Notes: generated by a model from the letters alone, not told the origin. Counted from the stretch's first letter, positions 1-6,427 are shown. The stretch is DNA of 9,635 nt from DASCNA01 sp036011305 (GCA_036011305.1 DASCNA010000232.1:1-9635); one strand, 5' to 3'. Made by a program: numbers and translations.

Positions 1-894
1 ATTCACAGCGAAATCATAGATTTCCTCAACAGTGAATTTTTTACCTGTTTTAGGATTTGTATATGTATAATCCGGCTCCTGAACAGCTATTGAAATAACC
101 CTAAGTTTATCTTTATACTTATTAAAAAAAGGATAGCTGTTTTTCATTTGTGCTTTTCTGTATGGAACTGTATCGGGATTGCCAAGGCCAATATCATTTT
201 TAACAGCATAATTAAAAATGCCTTCCATGTATTTTTGATCATTATTCCACTCGCCCGGGAAAAAATTTACATATTGAACAGCGTAGCTCTTTTTAAATGC
301 TTGCTTTAATGCAGCTAAATTACTCAAGACTCCCTGGTAGTATTTATCATCAATTTTTATATTTTCTTTTTTAGGATCAAAATCTATTGAAGTTTCCGGA
401 AGATTAACGCCGGCAATTTTTCCATCAAACTCTTTACCAAGTTCAGTCAGTAATTTTTGAAAGCGTTCTTGCACTTTAGGATCCCACTGTTTTGCAGCCC
501 ATCCATACCCAGTAGGCTTACCTTCACCAGCAAAATCCTGTTGTTTCATTACCCCCCCGTCATACTCATCTGTTAGTAAATAATCAGGAACAGGAATGTT
601 CTCAATAGTAAATGATCTATCCTGTATTTGAATAAAAAGCTTTTTATTATATTTTTTCAAAAAGGCTAAATCATCTTTAATAGCTTGAAAATTATAAACT
701 CCTTTTTTACGTTCCAACACTTTCCATGGATAAATTATTTGTGCACCGGATATTTCCGGATGATTTATAAATTCTAGATTTTCATTTGCCGGTCCGCCAC
801 CTAAGAATACAAATATTTCCGGAGCGGCAAATGCAGCTGAATTAAAAGTTAAAATTGTTACTAGAACTAACATTCCCATAATGATTGTACGCAT
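1..894 (-). CDS. Secreted TIM-barrel glycoside hydrolase-like protein (3' end outside window)
   Basis: The first 298 residues are in the window and no stop codon is reached. The start ATG (892-894) follows an AGGGG ribosome site (903-907) with 8 bases between. A signal peptide is clear: one Arg, a hydrophobic core, then Ala-Phe-Ala before Ala24-Pro25. The mature part begins with a short beta strand and Gly-Gly-Gly-Pro, then a Tyr-Pro-Trp...Leu-Glu...Gly-x-Tyr-x-Phe stretch (about 55-68) typical of (beta/alpha)8 glycosidases of the GH-A type. Glu167 in Asn-Leu-Pro-Glu-Thr and Glu273 in Val-Gln-Glu-Pro-Asp sit where the acid/base and nucleophile of that fold would be expected. The hydrolase role is inferred from this architecture; I do not recognise the exact family or substrate. 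It would act outside the cytoplasm. A G7 run on the coding strand (551-557) lies inside the gene. It is divergent from the superoxide dismutase gene. Confidence 0.72.
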   Translation of the reverse strand, partial: MRTIIMGMLVLVTILTFNSAAFAAPEIFVFLGGGPANENLEFINHPEISGAQIIYPWKVLERKKGVYNFQAIKDDLAFLKKYNKKLFIQIQDRSFTIENIPVPDYLLTDEYDGGVMKQQDFAGEGKPTGYGWAAKQWDPKVQERFQKLLTELGKEFDGKIAGVNLPETSIDFDPKKENIKIDDKYYQGVLSNLAALKQAFKKSYAVQYVNFFPGEWNNDQKYMEGIFNYAVKNDIGLGNPDTVPYRKAQMKNSYPFFNKYKDKLRVISIAVQEPDYTYTNPKTGKKFTVEEIYDFAVN

Positions 895-1123
895 AAAGAT
901 TACCCCTTTTTTATTTTTGAATTATTATCTGTTCTGGGGATTTTTTGTTATAAAAAAACAAAATATAGAATGACAAATTTCTATTTAGAAATTTAAAATA
1001 TTCTCCCCACAGTCTTTCGTTATATAAATTTAATTTAAACAATCAAGTGTTTTTTCTTAAGTTTACTGATAAAATCAACAAATAATTTGAGCATAAAATT
1101 CATAAACTAAGGGAGCATTTTAA
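895..1123. other. Divergent intergenic region between hydrolase and sodN
   Basis: This 229-bp AT-rich spacer must carry promoters for both flanking genes. I can support one for the minus gene but found no convincing -35/-10 pair for sodN. The ribosome site of sodN, AAGGGAG (1109-1115), lies 8 bases from its ATG. Two short G/C-rich words stand out in the AT background and are reverse complements of each other: TGGGGA at 935-940 and TCCCCA at 1004-1009, one on each side of the minus-strand promoter. Confidence 0.4.
947..976 (-). promoter_or_regulatory. Probable sigma-70 promoter of the glycoside hydrolase-like gene
   Basis: Reading the minus strand, TTGTCA (971-976) is followed after 18 bases by TATAAC (947-952), five of six matches to each consensus hexamer. 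Transcription would start near 940, giving a leader of about 46 bases that ends with the AGGGG ribosome site. Its strength and use are inferred. Confidence 0.45.
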
Positions 1124-1567
1124 ATGAGAAAACCAGCAATAGCAACTTTAATAGTTATAGCTGTTATATTTGCAGTTAATAGCGCTTATTCTCACTGTCA
1201 GGTTCCATGTGGAATTTATGATGATGACCTTGTTTTTAAAGAGATGATTCTTGATACGACAACTATAAAAAAATCTATAAAAGAAATAGAAAAACTATCA
1301 GCAACTAAGCCAATAAATTATAATCAGATAATTAGATGGACGGAGGAAAAAAGCCGGTCGGCAAATAGTATAATAAATAATGCTTCAAATTATTTTCTTG
1401 CACAGAGAATTAAAACTACAGATAAAAACTATATTGATGAGCTTAAGCTGTTACATTCAATTATAGTTAATGCCATGAAAACGAAGCAGTCTTTAGATAA
1501 ACTCAATATAGAAAACTTAAGTAAAAATATTAAAGATTTTGAATCATTATACAATTCAAGACAATAA
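1124..1567 (+). CDS. sodN: Nickel superoxide dismutase with Sec signal peptide
   Basis: It would convert superoxide to oxygen and hydrogen peroxide at a nickel site. The 147-residue product opens with a signal peptide (Arg2, Lys3, hydrophobic core 5-18, Ala21-Tyr22-Ser23) directly followed by the nickel hook His-Cys-x-x-Pro-Cys-Gly-x-Tyr at 24-32. Cutting after Ser23 would free His24 as mature residue 1, with Cys2, Cys6 and Tyr9 in the order known for the family. A Glu at mature position 17, known to contact His1 in the Streptomyces enzyme, is also present. The mature length of about 124 and the helical remainder fit one four-helix-bundle subunit; family enzymes are hexamers. Mature position 3 is Gln, where well-studied enzymes have Asp. 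Cytosolic Ni-SODs need a separate protease (SodX) to expose the His; no such gene is visible nearby. A periplasmic or outer location is inferred. The gene stands alone and converges on pyrE. Confidence 0.88.
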   Translation: MRKPAIATLIVIAVIFAVNSAYSHCQVPCGIYDDDLVFKEMILDTTTIKKSIKEIEKLSATKPINYNQIIRWTEEKSRSANSIINNASNYFLAQRIKTTDKNYIDELKLLHSIIVNAMKTKQSLDKLNIENLSKNIKDFESLYNSRQ

Positions 1568-1601
1568 TATCGAACTTGTAAAAGTTATTCAAAAGCAATA
1601 T

Positions 1602-1616
1602 ATATTCACTGAATAT
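1602..1616. terminator. Weak AT hairpin between convergent sodN and pyrE
   Basis: ATATTC and GAATAT pair across a 3-base loop in the 90-bp gap between two converging genes. The stem is only 6 bp and mostly A-T, and no clean U-run follows on either strand, so its role as a two-way terminator rests mainly on position. Confidence 0.2.
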
Positions 1617-1657
1617 TAATAAAGTTTTCTAAAGGTTTTTGGAGATAAATAACTGCA

Positions 1658-2308
1658 TCACTTTTTACCTAATTCATTTATTCTGTTTGGATACCAGCCA
1701 TATGGATTATTTAACCAATCATTAATCATATTAAACTGGTTATTATTAAGTAAATTATTTTTCAATGCTATATTAATAACTTCTCTATAATCAGTTAAGC
1801 TGTAATAAGGAATCTGCAGTTCCTTAAAATTTTTATCAGCTTCTTTAATATTACAATTCATGATCGACATGCAAGCTTTTACATTACCACCCTGTCCTGT
1901 TACAGCTTTACAAGCAGCGACGCTTGATACTCCATATCCAATCATATCTTCAATAATAATAACATCTTTACTTTTAGGGGATATTCCTTCAACCTGTTTG
2001 TTCATACCATAGTTTTTCTGTTCTTTTCTTACATATATTGACGGCAATATTAGTCTATCAGCAATTAATACAGCCCATCCTATAGCACCTGTAGCAACTC
2101 CACAGATTATTTCAGGAAAAAGAGATTTTTGATGTATTAGTTTAATGAATTCGTCTGTTATTTTATTTCTTATTTCAGGATAGGATAAAAGAGGTCTCAA
2201 ATCAGTATATACAGGACCGGAATTACCACTAGTGTATATTATTGGTTTTTCTGGAGTTAATTTTAGTAACTTTTTATCTATTAAAGTTTTAATAAAATGA
2301 TAGTCCAT
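1658..2308 (-). CDS. pyrE: Orotate phosphoribosyltransferase
   Basis: OPRTase joins orotate to PRPP to make orotidine monophosphate in cytosolic de novo pyrimidine synthesis. The 216 residues match the usual single-domain length. Visible motifs in order: Ser-Gly-x-Ser-Gly-Pro-Val-Tyr-x-Asp-Leu-Arg at 27-38, the substrate strand of OPRTases; Arg94-Lys95...Lys98...Gly101, the catalytic flexible loop; and the PRPP-binding stretch Val-Ile-Ile-Ile-Glu120-Asp121 followed by Gly-Tyr-Gly-Val-Ser-Ser. The acidic pair is intact, but the usual Thr-Gly-Gly-Ser loop reads Tyr125-Gly126-Val127-Ser128, an unusual substitution. The start is supported by GAGAGG (2320-2325), 11 bases upstream. A separate promoter lies between it and the transporter gene upstream, so it is probably expressed independently. 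No other pyrimidine gene is nearby. A related phosphoribosyltransferase with shifted substrate use is possible but less likely. Confidence 0.85.
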   Translation of the reverse strand: MDYHFIKTLIDKKLLKLTPEKPIIYTSGNSGPVYTDLRPLLSYPEIRNKITDEFIKLIHQKSLFPEIICGVATGAIGWAVLIADRLILPSIYVRKEQKNYGMNKQVEGISPKSKDVIIIEDMIGYGVSSVAACKAVTGQGGNVKACMSIMNCNIKEADKNFKELQIPYYSLTDYREVINIALKNNLLNNNQFNMINDWLNNPYGWYPNRINELGKK

Positions 2309-2364
2309 GACTATTTTTACCTCTCATTAAAATGGACAGATTTTTAAAGAAGTTGTTTTTATAT

Positions 2365-2393
2365 ATTATAAGCAATTGTTTGCAACTCGGCAA
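2365..2393 (-). promoter_or_regulatory. Sigma-70 promoter of pyrE
   Basis: On the minus strand TTGCCG (2388-2393) is followed after exactly 17 bases by a perfect TATAAT (2365-2370). It lies just after the stop of the transporter gene and would give a leader of about 50 bases. The word TTGC occurs three times within the -35 and spacer; whether this is an operator is not known. Confidence 0.6.
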
Positions 2394-2403
2394 CAGGTCC
2401 AGT

Positions 2404-3645
2404 TCATCTACGCTGCCAGATATGCCTTATTAAAACAATCTTTGACCTTCTGGTAATAGCGCCCCAAAGTCTTCTCTTTTTATATTCTACAGCAAGATTA
2501 CTCTTGTCATACAGTGTCAGTATCACACATACCACAACTCCGCCTAAAATCAGAAAGCCAAAGAAAATAGCACTGAGTATGCTGAAGTGTCGAACAAAAA
2601 AACTTGAAATAGGAAGGGCTAAAATAGTTCCAATAGTACCTGCTAAAACCAAAAAACTCATAAGTTTCGGGCTGTTGTATTTTAACTGATCTATTCCGTA
2701 AGAGAGTATAGATGCGTAGAGACCTGCGTATCCGATTCCCATAATTGCGATCATTACAAAAATAAACAACGGGTTTTGAAAAATTAATAGGAAGAAATAA
2801 GCTATAAATGCCAAAAGCGTTGAGCATATAATGAACTGATATATTTTCATATAGCGTCCAACTTTATCTGAGGCAAATCTGCCAAAAGTAATAAACAGCC
2901 AGAATATTGTAAGACTTAGGCTTGCATTCAGAATTGAAAAATTATACTTGAGTTTTAGATAGGAAACTATCCATGTAGAAAATACACACTCAGACACAAC
3001 ATAAAAAAGAATTGCGCCAAAAAGAAGATAGATACTGATATGCCACCGCTGTTTTGCCTGAGTTTCGCTCTGATCATTTACTTGTGCATCGGATTGGATT
3101 CTATTAAATGGTATATAGTAGGTAAATATTCCCAATAATACCATCAAAACACAGCTCAAAAGCACTACTATCTGCCAGTGCCAGTTCATGTTCAGCAGTT
3201 GCCCCAGAATCAACGGTCCTATTATTCCGCCTACACTGAAGAAAAAGTTTAAAATATTCAGTTTCTGAAATTTCTTTTCAGGATGGAGAGTTACTATCAG
3301 GTAATTCGGTATTGATATCAATATTCCATATCCAAGTCCCAAAGGGAATAGTCCAAAAATAAAAAGAGGAAGATAACCTGAAATAAGGCATAGATAACTG
3401 ATAAATATTGCTGCCAGACCTATAAAAGCCTCTATTTTTAAATTAACCTTTTCTAAAAGAAAACCGTTGATATAAGTAGCAGCAGCCTGCATTGCAGCAG
3501 TAATAAAAAACAGGTATCCGACATATGCCAGACCAATATTATAAGTTTTAGACAAGTATAAAATAATAATTCCTTGAGATATAAAAACACATCCCAGAAA
3601 TACGAATATTAAATATGACAGCCATGTCAGACGGTTTATATTCAT
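2404..3645 (-). CDS. TsgA-like major facilitator superfamily transporter
   Basis: An inner-membrane protein of 413 residues with about 12 hydrophobic segments in two six-helix halves, split by a polar loop near residues 183-200 rich in Gln, Asp and Lys. The start of the second half holds Gly-Arg-Phe-Ala-Ser-Asp-Lys-Val-Gly-Arg, a motif-A loop of the superfamily. Resemblance to enterobacterial TsgA, from memory, is strongest in the N-terminal Leu-Thr-Trp-Leu-Ser, the Phe-Phe-Ser-Val-Gly-Gly helix, and Ser-Pro-Lys-Leu...Gly-Thr-Ile-Gly-Thr near 325-340. The substrate of TsgA is not settled, so none is given here; the wider neighbourhood includes sugar permeases. After the last helix there is a tail of about 34 residues carrying 11 Lys/Arg, longer than I expect for the family. 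The start follows AAGGAA (3656-3661), 10 bases upstream. It is divergent from the SGNH hydrolase and upstream of pyrE on the same strand. Confidence 0.8.
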   Translation of the reverse strand: MNINRLTWLSYLIFVFLGCVFISQGIIILYLSKTYNIGLAYVGYLFFITAAMQAAATYINGFLLEKVNLKIEAFIGLAAIFISYLCLISGYLPLFIFGLFPLGLGYGILISIPNYLIVTLHPEKKFQKLNILNFFFSVGGIIGPLILGQLLNMNWHWQIVVLLSCVLMVLLGIFTYYIPFNRIQSDAQVNDQSETQAKQRWHISIYLLFGAILFYVVSECVFSTWIVSYLKLKYNFSILNASLSLTIFWLFITFGRFASDKVGRYMKIYQFIICSTLLAFIAYFFLLIFQNPLFIFVMIAIMGIGYAGLYASILSYGIDQLKYNSPKLMSFLVLAGTIGTILALPISSFFVRHFSILSAIFFGFLILGGVVVCVILTLYDKSNLAVEYKKRRLWGAITRRSKIVLIRHIWQRR

Positions 3646-3725
3646 ATTGAAAATATTCCTTATAAGCTTAGGTTTTGATAAAACGGTAATATAATAGGTT
3701 AATTAATCTTTAAATATTATTTTAA

Positions 3726-3754
3726 AATATAAATTAAGACTGTTTTTAAATCAA
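3726..3754 (-). promoter_or_regulatory. Probable promoter of the TsgA-like transporter
   Basis: Minus-strand TTGATT (3749-3754), 17 bases, then TATATT (3726-3731). The spacing is ideal and each hexamer has four or five matches, but the region is so AT-rich that chance matches are likely. The leader would be about 75 bases. Confidence 0.38.
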
Positions 3755-3762
3755 AGCTATTT

Positions 3763-3768
3763 TATAAT
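3763..3768 (+). promoter_or_regulatory. Candidate -10 element for the SGNH hydrolase-ogt pair
   Basis: A perfect TATAAT stands about 42 bases before the hydrolase ATG. The -35 region at the right distance (near 3740-3745) does not resemble TTGACA, so this is only half of a promoter. It is back to back with the transporter promoter. Confidence 0.3.
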
Positions 3769-3809
3769 TTATATCTGAAATCTAAAATCATAAATATAAG
3801 ATCGTTCTT

Positions 3810-5105
3810 ATGTACTCAAATGTAATAATTTTTGGAGACAGTCAAAGCGATATCGGCAATGTTCCATGCAGCGATATATTAGTCGATGTTGAGAAAACAA
3901 AAAAGCAGGAAGGACAAACAGTTGACGGAGTAATTAATCAAATACTTTCTAATTTATCTTATGTCCCTGTTTCCAATCCTGTAAATCCTCACAATAAATC
4001 ATTTAAGGTACCTGGCAGTGATGAAGTTTTTAAACATCCAGATATTTCTTCTCTCAATTCACATAAGTATTCCCTGCCCCTACTAAATGGCTGTAACAGA
4101 GAATCTGCGTCTGTAAATTGGACTCAATATTTCATGAATATGGCATATGATAACGGGTTAATAAAAGATAAAGATATTGCTCCATGGGGTTGGTTGTATG
4201 ATAAAACTGAAAATGAAAAACGGAAATTTGATAATATCTCAATCAATTATTCGTGGTGCGGTGCCCAATCCAATGATGATTGCCGGCATGTTGTGTATTT
4301 CAAGAAACCATGGAAAATTCCATTTGACTCTAAAGAAAATCCATTATCTTTAGAAGATGTATTTAATCGACAGAAAAAATTCAGAAAAAATCCTGTTCAA
4401 ATTGACTATTTACATGATCTGGCAATACCGGGAACCTGCAGACAGATAAAAATATTTAATGATGATGTTCACAACGGAAGAGTTAATGTAAATAATGATA
4501 CTCTTTATATTGTGTGGACCGGCGCAAATGATATCGGCAATGTTTTTAATGAATTAACTGAAGGTAGTCTGACTTCACTGCCTAAGCGGTGGAAAAATTT
4601 TAATAAGGATAAGCTGTCAGGCAAACTGCCTGAACTGGCAGTTAATACATTAAATGAACTGATAAAATCACCTACAAAAACCAAAAATATTATTGTTCTT
4701 TCGCAGTATAATATCGGCATGCTCCCCATGATTGGAAATATCTTAGGTAAATTTAAGTTAAATTTTAAATATTCACGCCAAATTATTGCTTCCATTTTAT
4801 CAAAAGGTGCAGAGAATTATAATAGATATCTGGAAATGAAAGTTGACGAATTGAATAGACAGAGTGATTTTAATATTGTATTTATCGACTTACTCCCTAT
4901 TTTTAATAAACTGTCAAAAAAAGGGTGTATATTTAATAGAAAATTCGGAAGAAGTTTTATGTCTGATAATGTTGACAAGTTAACAAAAGGTCAGGGAGCC
5001 GAAATTTCAGACTATCTGTTTTGGGATTCGCAGCATTTATCTTCTTTAGGACAGCAGGTTATAGCTTATCAAGTTTATAACTGTATCAAACAAAATAAAA
5101 CTTAA
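3810..5105 (+). CDS. SGNH/GDSL-family esterase or lipase
   Basis: All four family blocks are visible in 431 residues. Block I is Phe-Gly-Asp-Ser11-x-Ser-Asp-Ile-Gly-Asn with the nucleophile Ser11. Block II is Asn-Tyr-Ser-Trp-Cys-Gly151-Ala near 146-152. Block III is Gly238-Ala-Asn240-Asp241. Block V is Trp-Asp406-Ser-Gln-His409-Leu, the catalytic Asp and His. These predict hydrolysis of an ester such as a phospholipid, lysophospholipid or O-acetyl group; members of this branch (Legionella PlaA, thermolabile haemolysins) are phospholipases or acyltransferases. The substrate here is not known. Block I starts at residue 8 with no signal peptide before it, and an in-frame stop at 3783 rules out a longer N-terminus, so the product is cytosolic or leaves by a non-Sec route. 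The stretch 20-145 between blocks I and II is longer than in compact members. No strong ribosome site precedes the ATG. The next gene, ogt, starts 11 bases after its stop. Confidence 0.85.
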   Translation: MYSNVIIFGDSQSDIGNVPCSDILVDVEKTKKQEGQTVDGVINQILSNLSYVPVSNPVNPHNKSFKVPGSDEVFKHPDISSLNSHKYSLPLLNGCNRESASVNWTQYFMNMAYDNGLIKDKDIAPWGWLYDKTENEKRKFDNISINYSWCGAQSNDDCRHVVYFKKPWKIPFDSKENPLSLEDVFNRQKKFRKNPVQIDYLHDLAIPGTCRQIKIFNDDVHNGRVNVNNDTLYIVWTGANDIGNVFNELTEGSLTSLPKRWKNFNKDKLSGKLPELAVNTLNELIKSPTKTKNIIVLSQYNIGMLPMIGNILGKFKLNFKYSRQIIASILSKGAENYNRYLEMKVDELNRQSDFNIVFIDLLPIFNKLSKKGCIFNRKFGRSFMSDNVDKLTKGQGAEISDYLFWDSQHLSSLGQQVIAYQVYNCIKQNKT

Positions 5106-5116
5106 GGGATTTTAAA

Positions 5117-5653
5117 ATGAGAAAAAATATAACTTCTGAATTAAAAACAGGAAAAATATCTACTCCGATTGGAGACATGCTGGCTGCAGCTTCAGACAAT
5201 GGTATCTCTCTTTTAGAATTTACAGGCCTGGACAGGTGCGAAAAGAATTTAAGTGTTGTAAGTAAAAATTTAAACTTTGGATCTGGTGCTAAAGCTGAAA
5301 AGCTGCTAGATGAATTATTCCTTCAAATTACAGAATATTTTGCAGGAAAAAGAAGAAACTTTAACATACCGCTCGATATAAATATAGGTACTTTATTTCA
5401 AAAGCAGGCATGGGATGCATTGTTGACCATCCCTTATGGTATCACAAAAAGCTATAAAGAACAGGCTGAAATTATTAATAATCCTAAGGCTGTCAGAGCT
5501 ATAGGCAATGCCAATAAACGTAATCCAATATCAATAATAGTTCCATGCCACAGGGTAATTGGAGCAAATGGCAAACTTGTAGGCTATGGCGGCGGTTTAT
5601 GGCGAAAAGAATACCTTTTGAACTTGGAGTTTTCCAATAAGAAAAATAAATAA
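5117..5653 (+). CDS. ogt: Methylated-DNA--protein-cysteine S-methyltransferase
   Basis: A suicide DNA-repair protein that moves the alkyl group from O6-alkylguanine (and O4-alkylthymine) to its own cysteine. The 178-residue length suits the Ogt/AdaC-domain family. In the C-terminal domain: Ser112-Tyr113 of the DNA-binding helix region; Ala-Val-Arg127-Ala-Ile-Gly, whose Arg is the finger that fills the space of the flipped base; Asn136-Pro; and Ile-Val-Pro-Cys144-His-Arg-Val-Ile-Gly with the acceptor Cys144. The N-terminal half (1-85) is the usual divergent ribonuclease-H-like part. The ribosome site AAGGGA (5104-5109) overlaps the stop codon of the SGNH hydrolase gene, so the two are probably cotranscribed and may be translationally coupled. 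A functional link between them is not evident. Choosing between the names ogt and mgmt is a matter of convention. Confidence 0.92.
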   Translation: MRKNITSELKTGKISTPIGDMLAAASDNGISLLEFTGLDRCEKNLSVVSKNLNFGSGAKAEKLLDELFLQITEYFAGKRRNFNIPLDINIGTLFQKQAWDALLTIPYGITKSYKEQAEIINNPKAVRAIGNANKRNPISIIVPCHRVIGANGKLVGYGGGLWRKEYLLNLEFSNKKNK

Positions 5654-5716
5654 GAACACAGAAAAAGTATAAAGACTATAGAAATTTCTGCACCCTTAAA
5701 ATTATTAGATTCTATT

Positions 5717-5730
5717 TTCTGTCAGCAGAA
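5717..5730. terminator. Small hairpin between convergent ogt and repeat-protein gene
   Basis: TTCTG and CAGAA flank a TCAG loop in the 81-bp gap between the two converging genes. The stem is 5 bp and lacks a following T-run on either strand, so termination here is a positional guess. Confidence 0.2.
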
Positions 5731-5734
5731 TAAA

Positions 5735-6265
5735 TCATTTAAAATTAAAGTTAATTAGCGGCAGAACTGGAAATAATCCGTTTGGCATAAAATTTATGAG
5801 CCCTAATTGAAATCCGCTGGACTTTGTAGCTTTATTGATCAATCCTAGCTGAAAGCTACCTGTATCTGTTGCTTCATTATATAGGCCAACTTGAGCACCA
5901 GCAAAATTATTTTCTAAATTAACAATACCCAGTTGTACTCCATTTGAATTTTTACTATCGCAGAACAATGAAAACTGCAGACCGTTCACATTATTTGACT
6001 GGCTTAAAAACAACCCAAAATCAATTCCGTTGACAGTTTCAGCCGGACCATATGAACCTAGCAGTCCTAAGCTCAAACCATTTACGGTAAGATTCTTTGG
6101 CCAATACCAGACACCGGGCCATACAGCAAGTCGCAAAGGAGTAGAGGAAGATGTTTCTTGTACTGTTGTATCTTGTTTTGCAGTTGTGGGGGCAGCTGAT
6201 ACTGTAGTAATAAATCCTGCAGCGCAGAATAGTGTAATCAGAAAAATAATAAATTTACTTTTCAT
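5735..6265 (-). CDS. Exported LA_2272-type surface repeat protein
   Basis: Function not established. The 176-residue product has a signal peptide (Lys2, Lys4, hydrophobic 5-20, Val-Ser-Ala before Ala25), then a Thr/Ser/Gln-rich linker to about 44. From 61 it is built of seven short units whose core is (Asn/Ser)-Gly-hydrophobic-x-hydrophobic-Gly-Leu-hydrophobic, starting near 62, 79, 94, 108, 122, 136 and 150; the last five are spaced 14 residues apart. It ends with Phe-Pro-Val-Leu-Pro-Leu-Ile-Asn-Phe-x-Phe, a closing sequence I associate with the LA_2272 surface-repeat family. Such repeats suggest a stack of short beta strands, and surface or outer-membrane placement is inferred. Cys14 lies inside the signal core without a lipobox, so a lipoprotein is unlikely. 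The start is fixed by AGAAAGG (6272-6278), 6 bases upstream. It follows the carbamoyltransferase on the same strand but is 162 bp away. Confidence 0.7.
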   Translation of the reverse strand: MKSKFIIFLITLFCAAGFITTVSAAPTTAKQDTTVQETSSSTPLRLAVWPGVWYWPKNLTVNGLSLGLLGSYGPAETVNGIDFGLFLSQSNNVNGLQFSLFCDSKNSNGVQLGIVNLENNFAGAQVGLYNEATDTGSFQLGLINKATKSSGFQLGLINFMPNGLFPVLPLINFNFK

Positions 6266-6345
6266 AATTTACCTTTCTTAGTTTCAGTTAATCTTAAAAT
6301 AAAGATATGCACTATAAAAGGTTTAGGCACTATTTAAAGCTAATT

Positions 6346-6366
6346 TATATTTTTTATAAAAATATA
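6346..6366. repeat. Perfect AT-only inverted repeat downstream of the carbamoyltransferase gene
   Basis: TATATTTTT and AAAAATATA form a perfect 9-bp stem with a 3-base loop. It lies 62 bp past the carbamoyltransferase stop and 80 bp before the start of the repeat-protein gene. With no G-C pairs it would be a weak terminator, and no U-run follows on the relevant strand. Confidence 0.3.
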
Positions 6367-6427
6367 TTTTAAGATAATACCTCTTGCATTTTAAACGAGA
6401 TTCATTTAGCTGTTATTCGATCAACCA

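Larger units (their letters stand above)
3646..3809. other. Divergent promoter region, transporter and SGNH hydrolase
   Basis: A 164-bp, very AT-rich spacer with back-to-back promoter candidates for the two flanking genes. Nothing else is recognisable in it. Confidence 0.4.

Noticed and set aside
2507..2827. Open frame of 106 codons in another frame on the same strand as the TsgA-like gene
   Set aside because: It lies wholly within the transporter gene, whose membrane helices and conserved Ser-Pro-Lys...Gly-Thr-Ile-Gly motif cover the same bases.
4505..4795. Minus-strand open frame opposite the SGNH hydrolase
   Set aside because: It overlaps the Gly-x-Asn-Asp block of the hydrolase and has no independent support.
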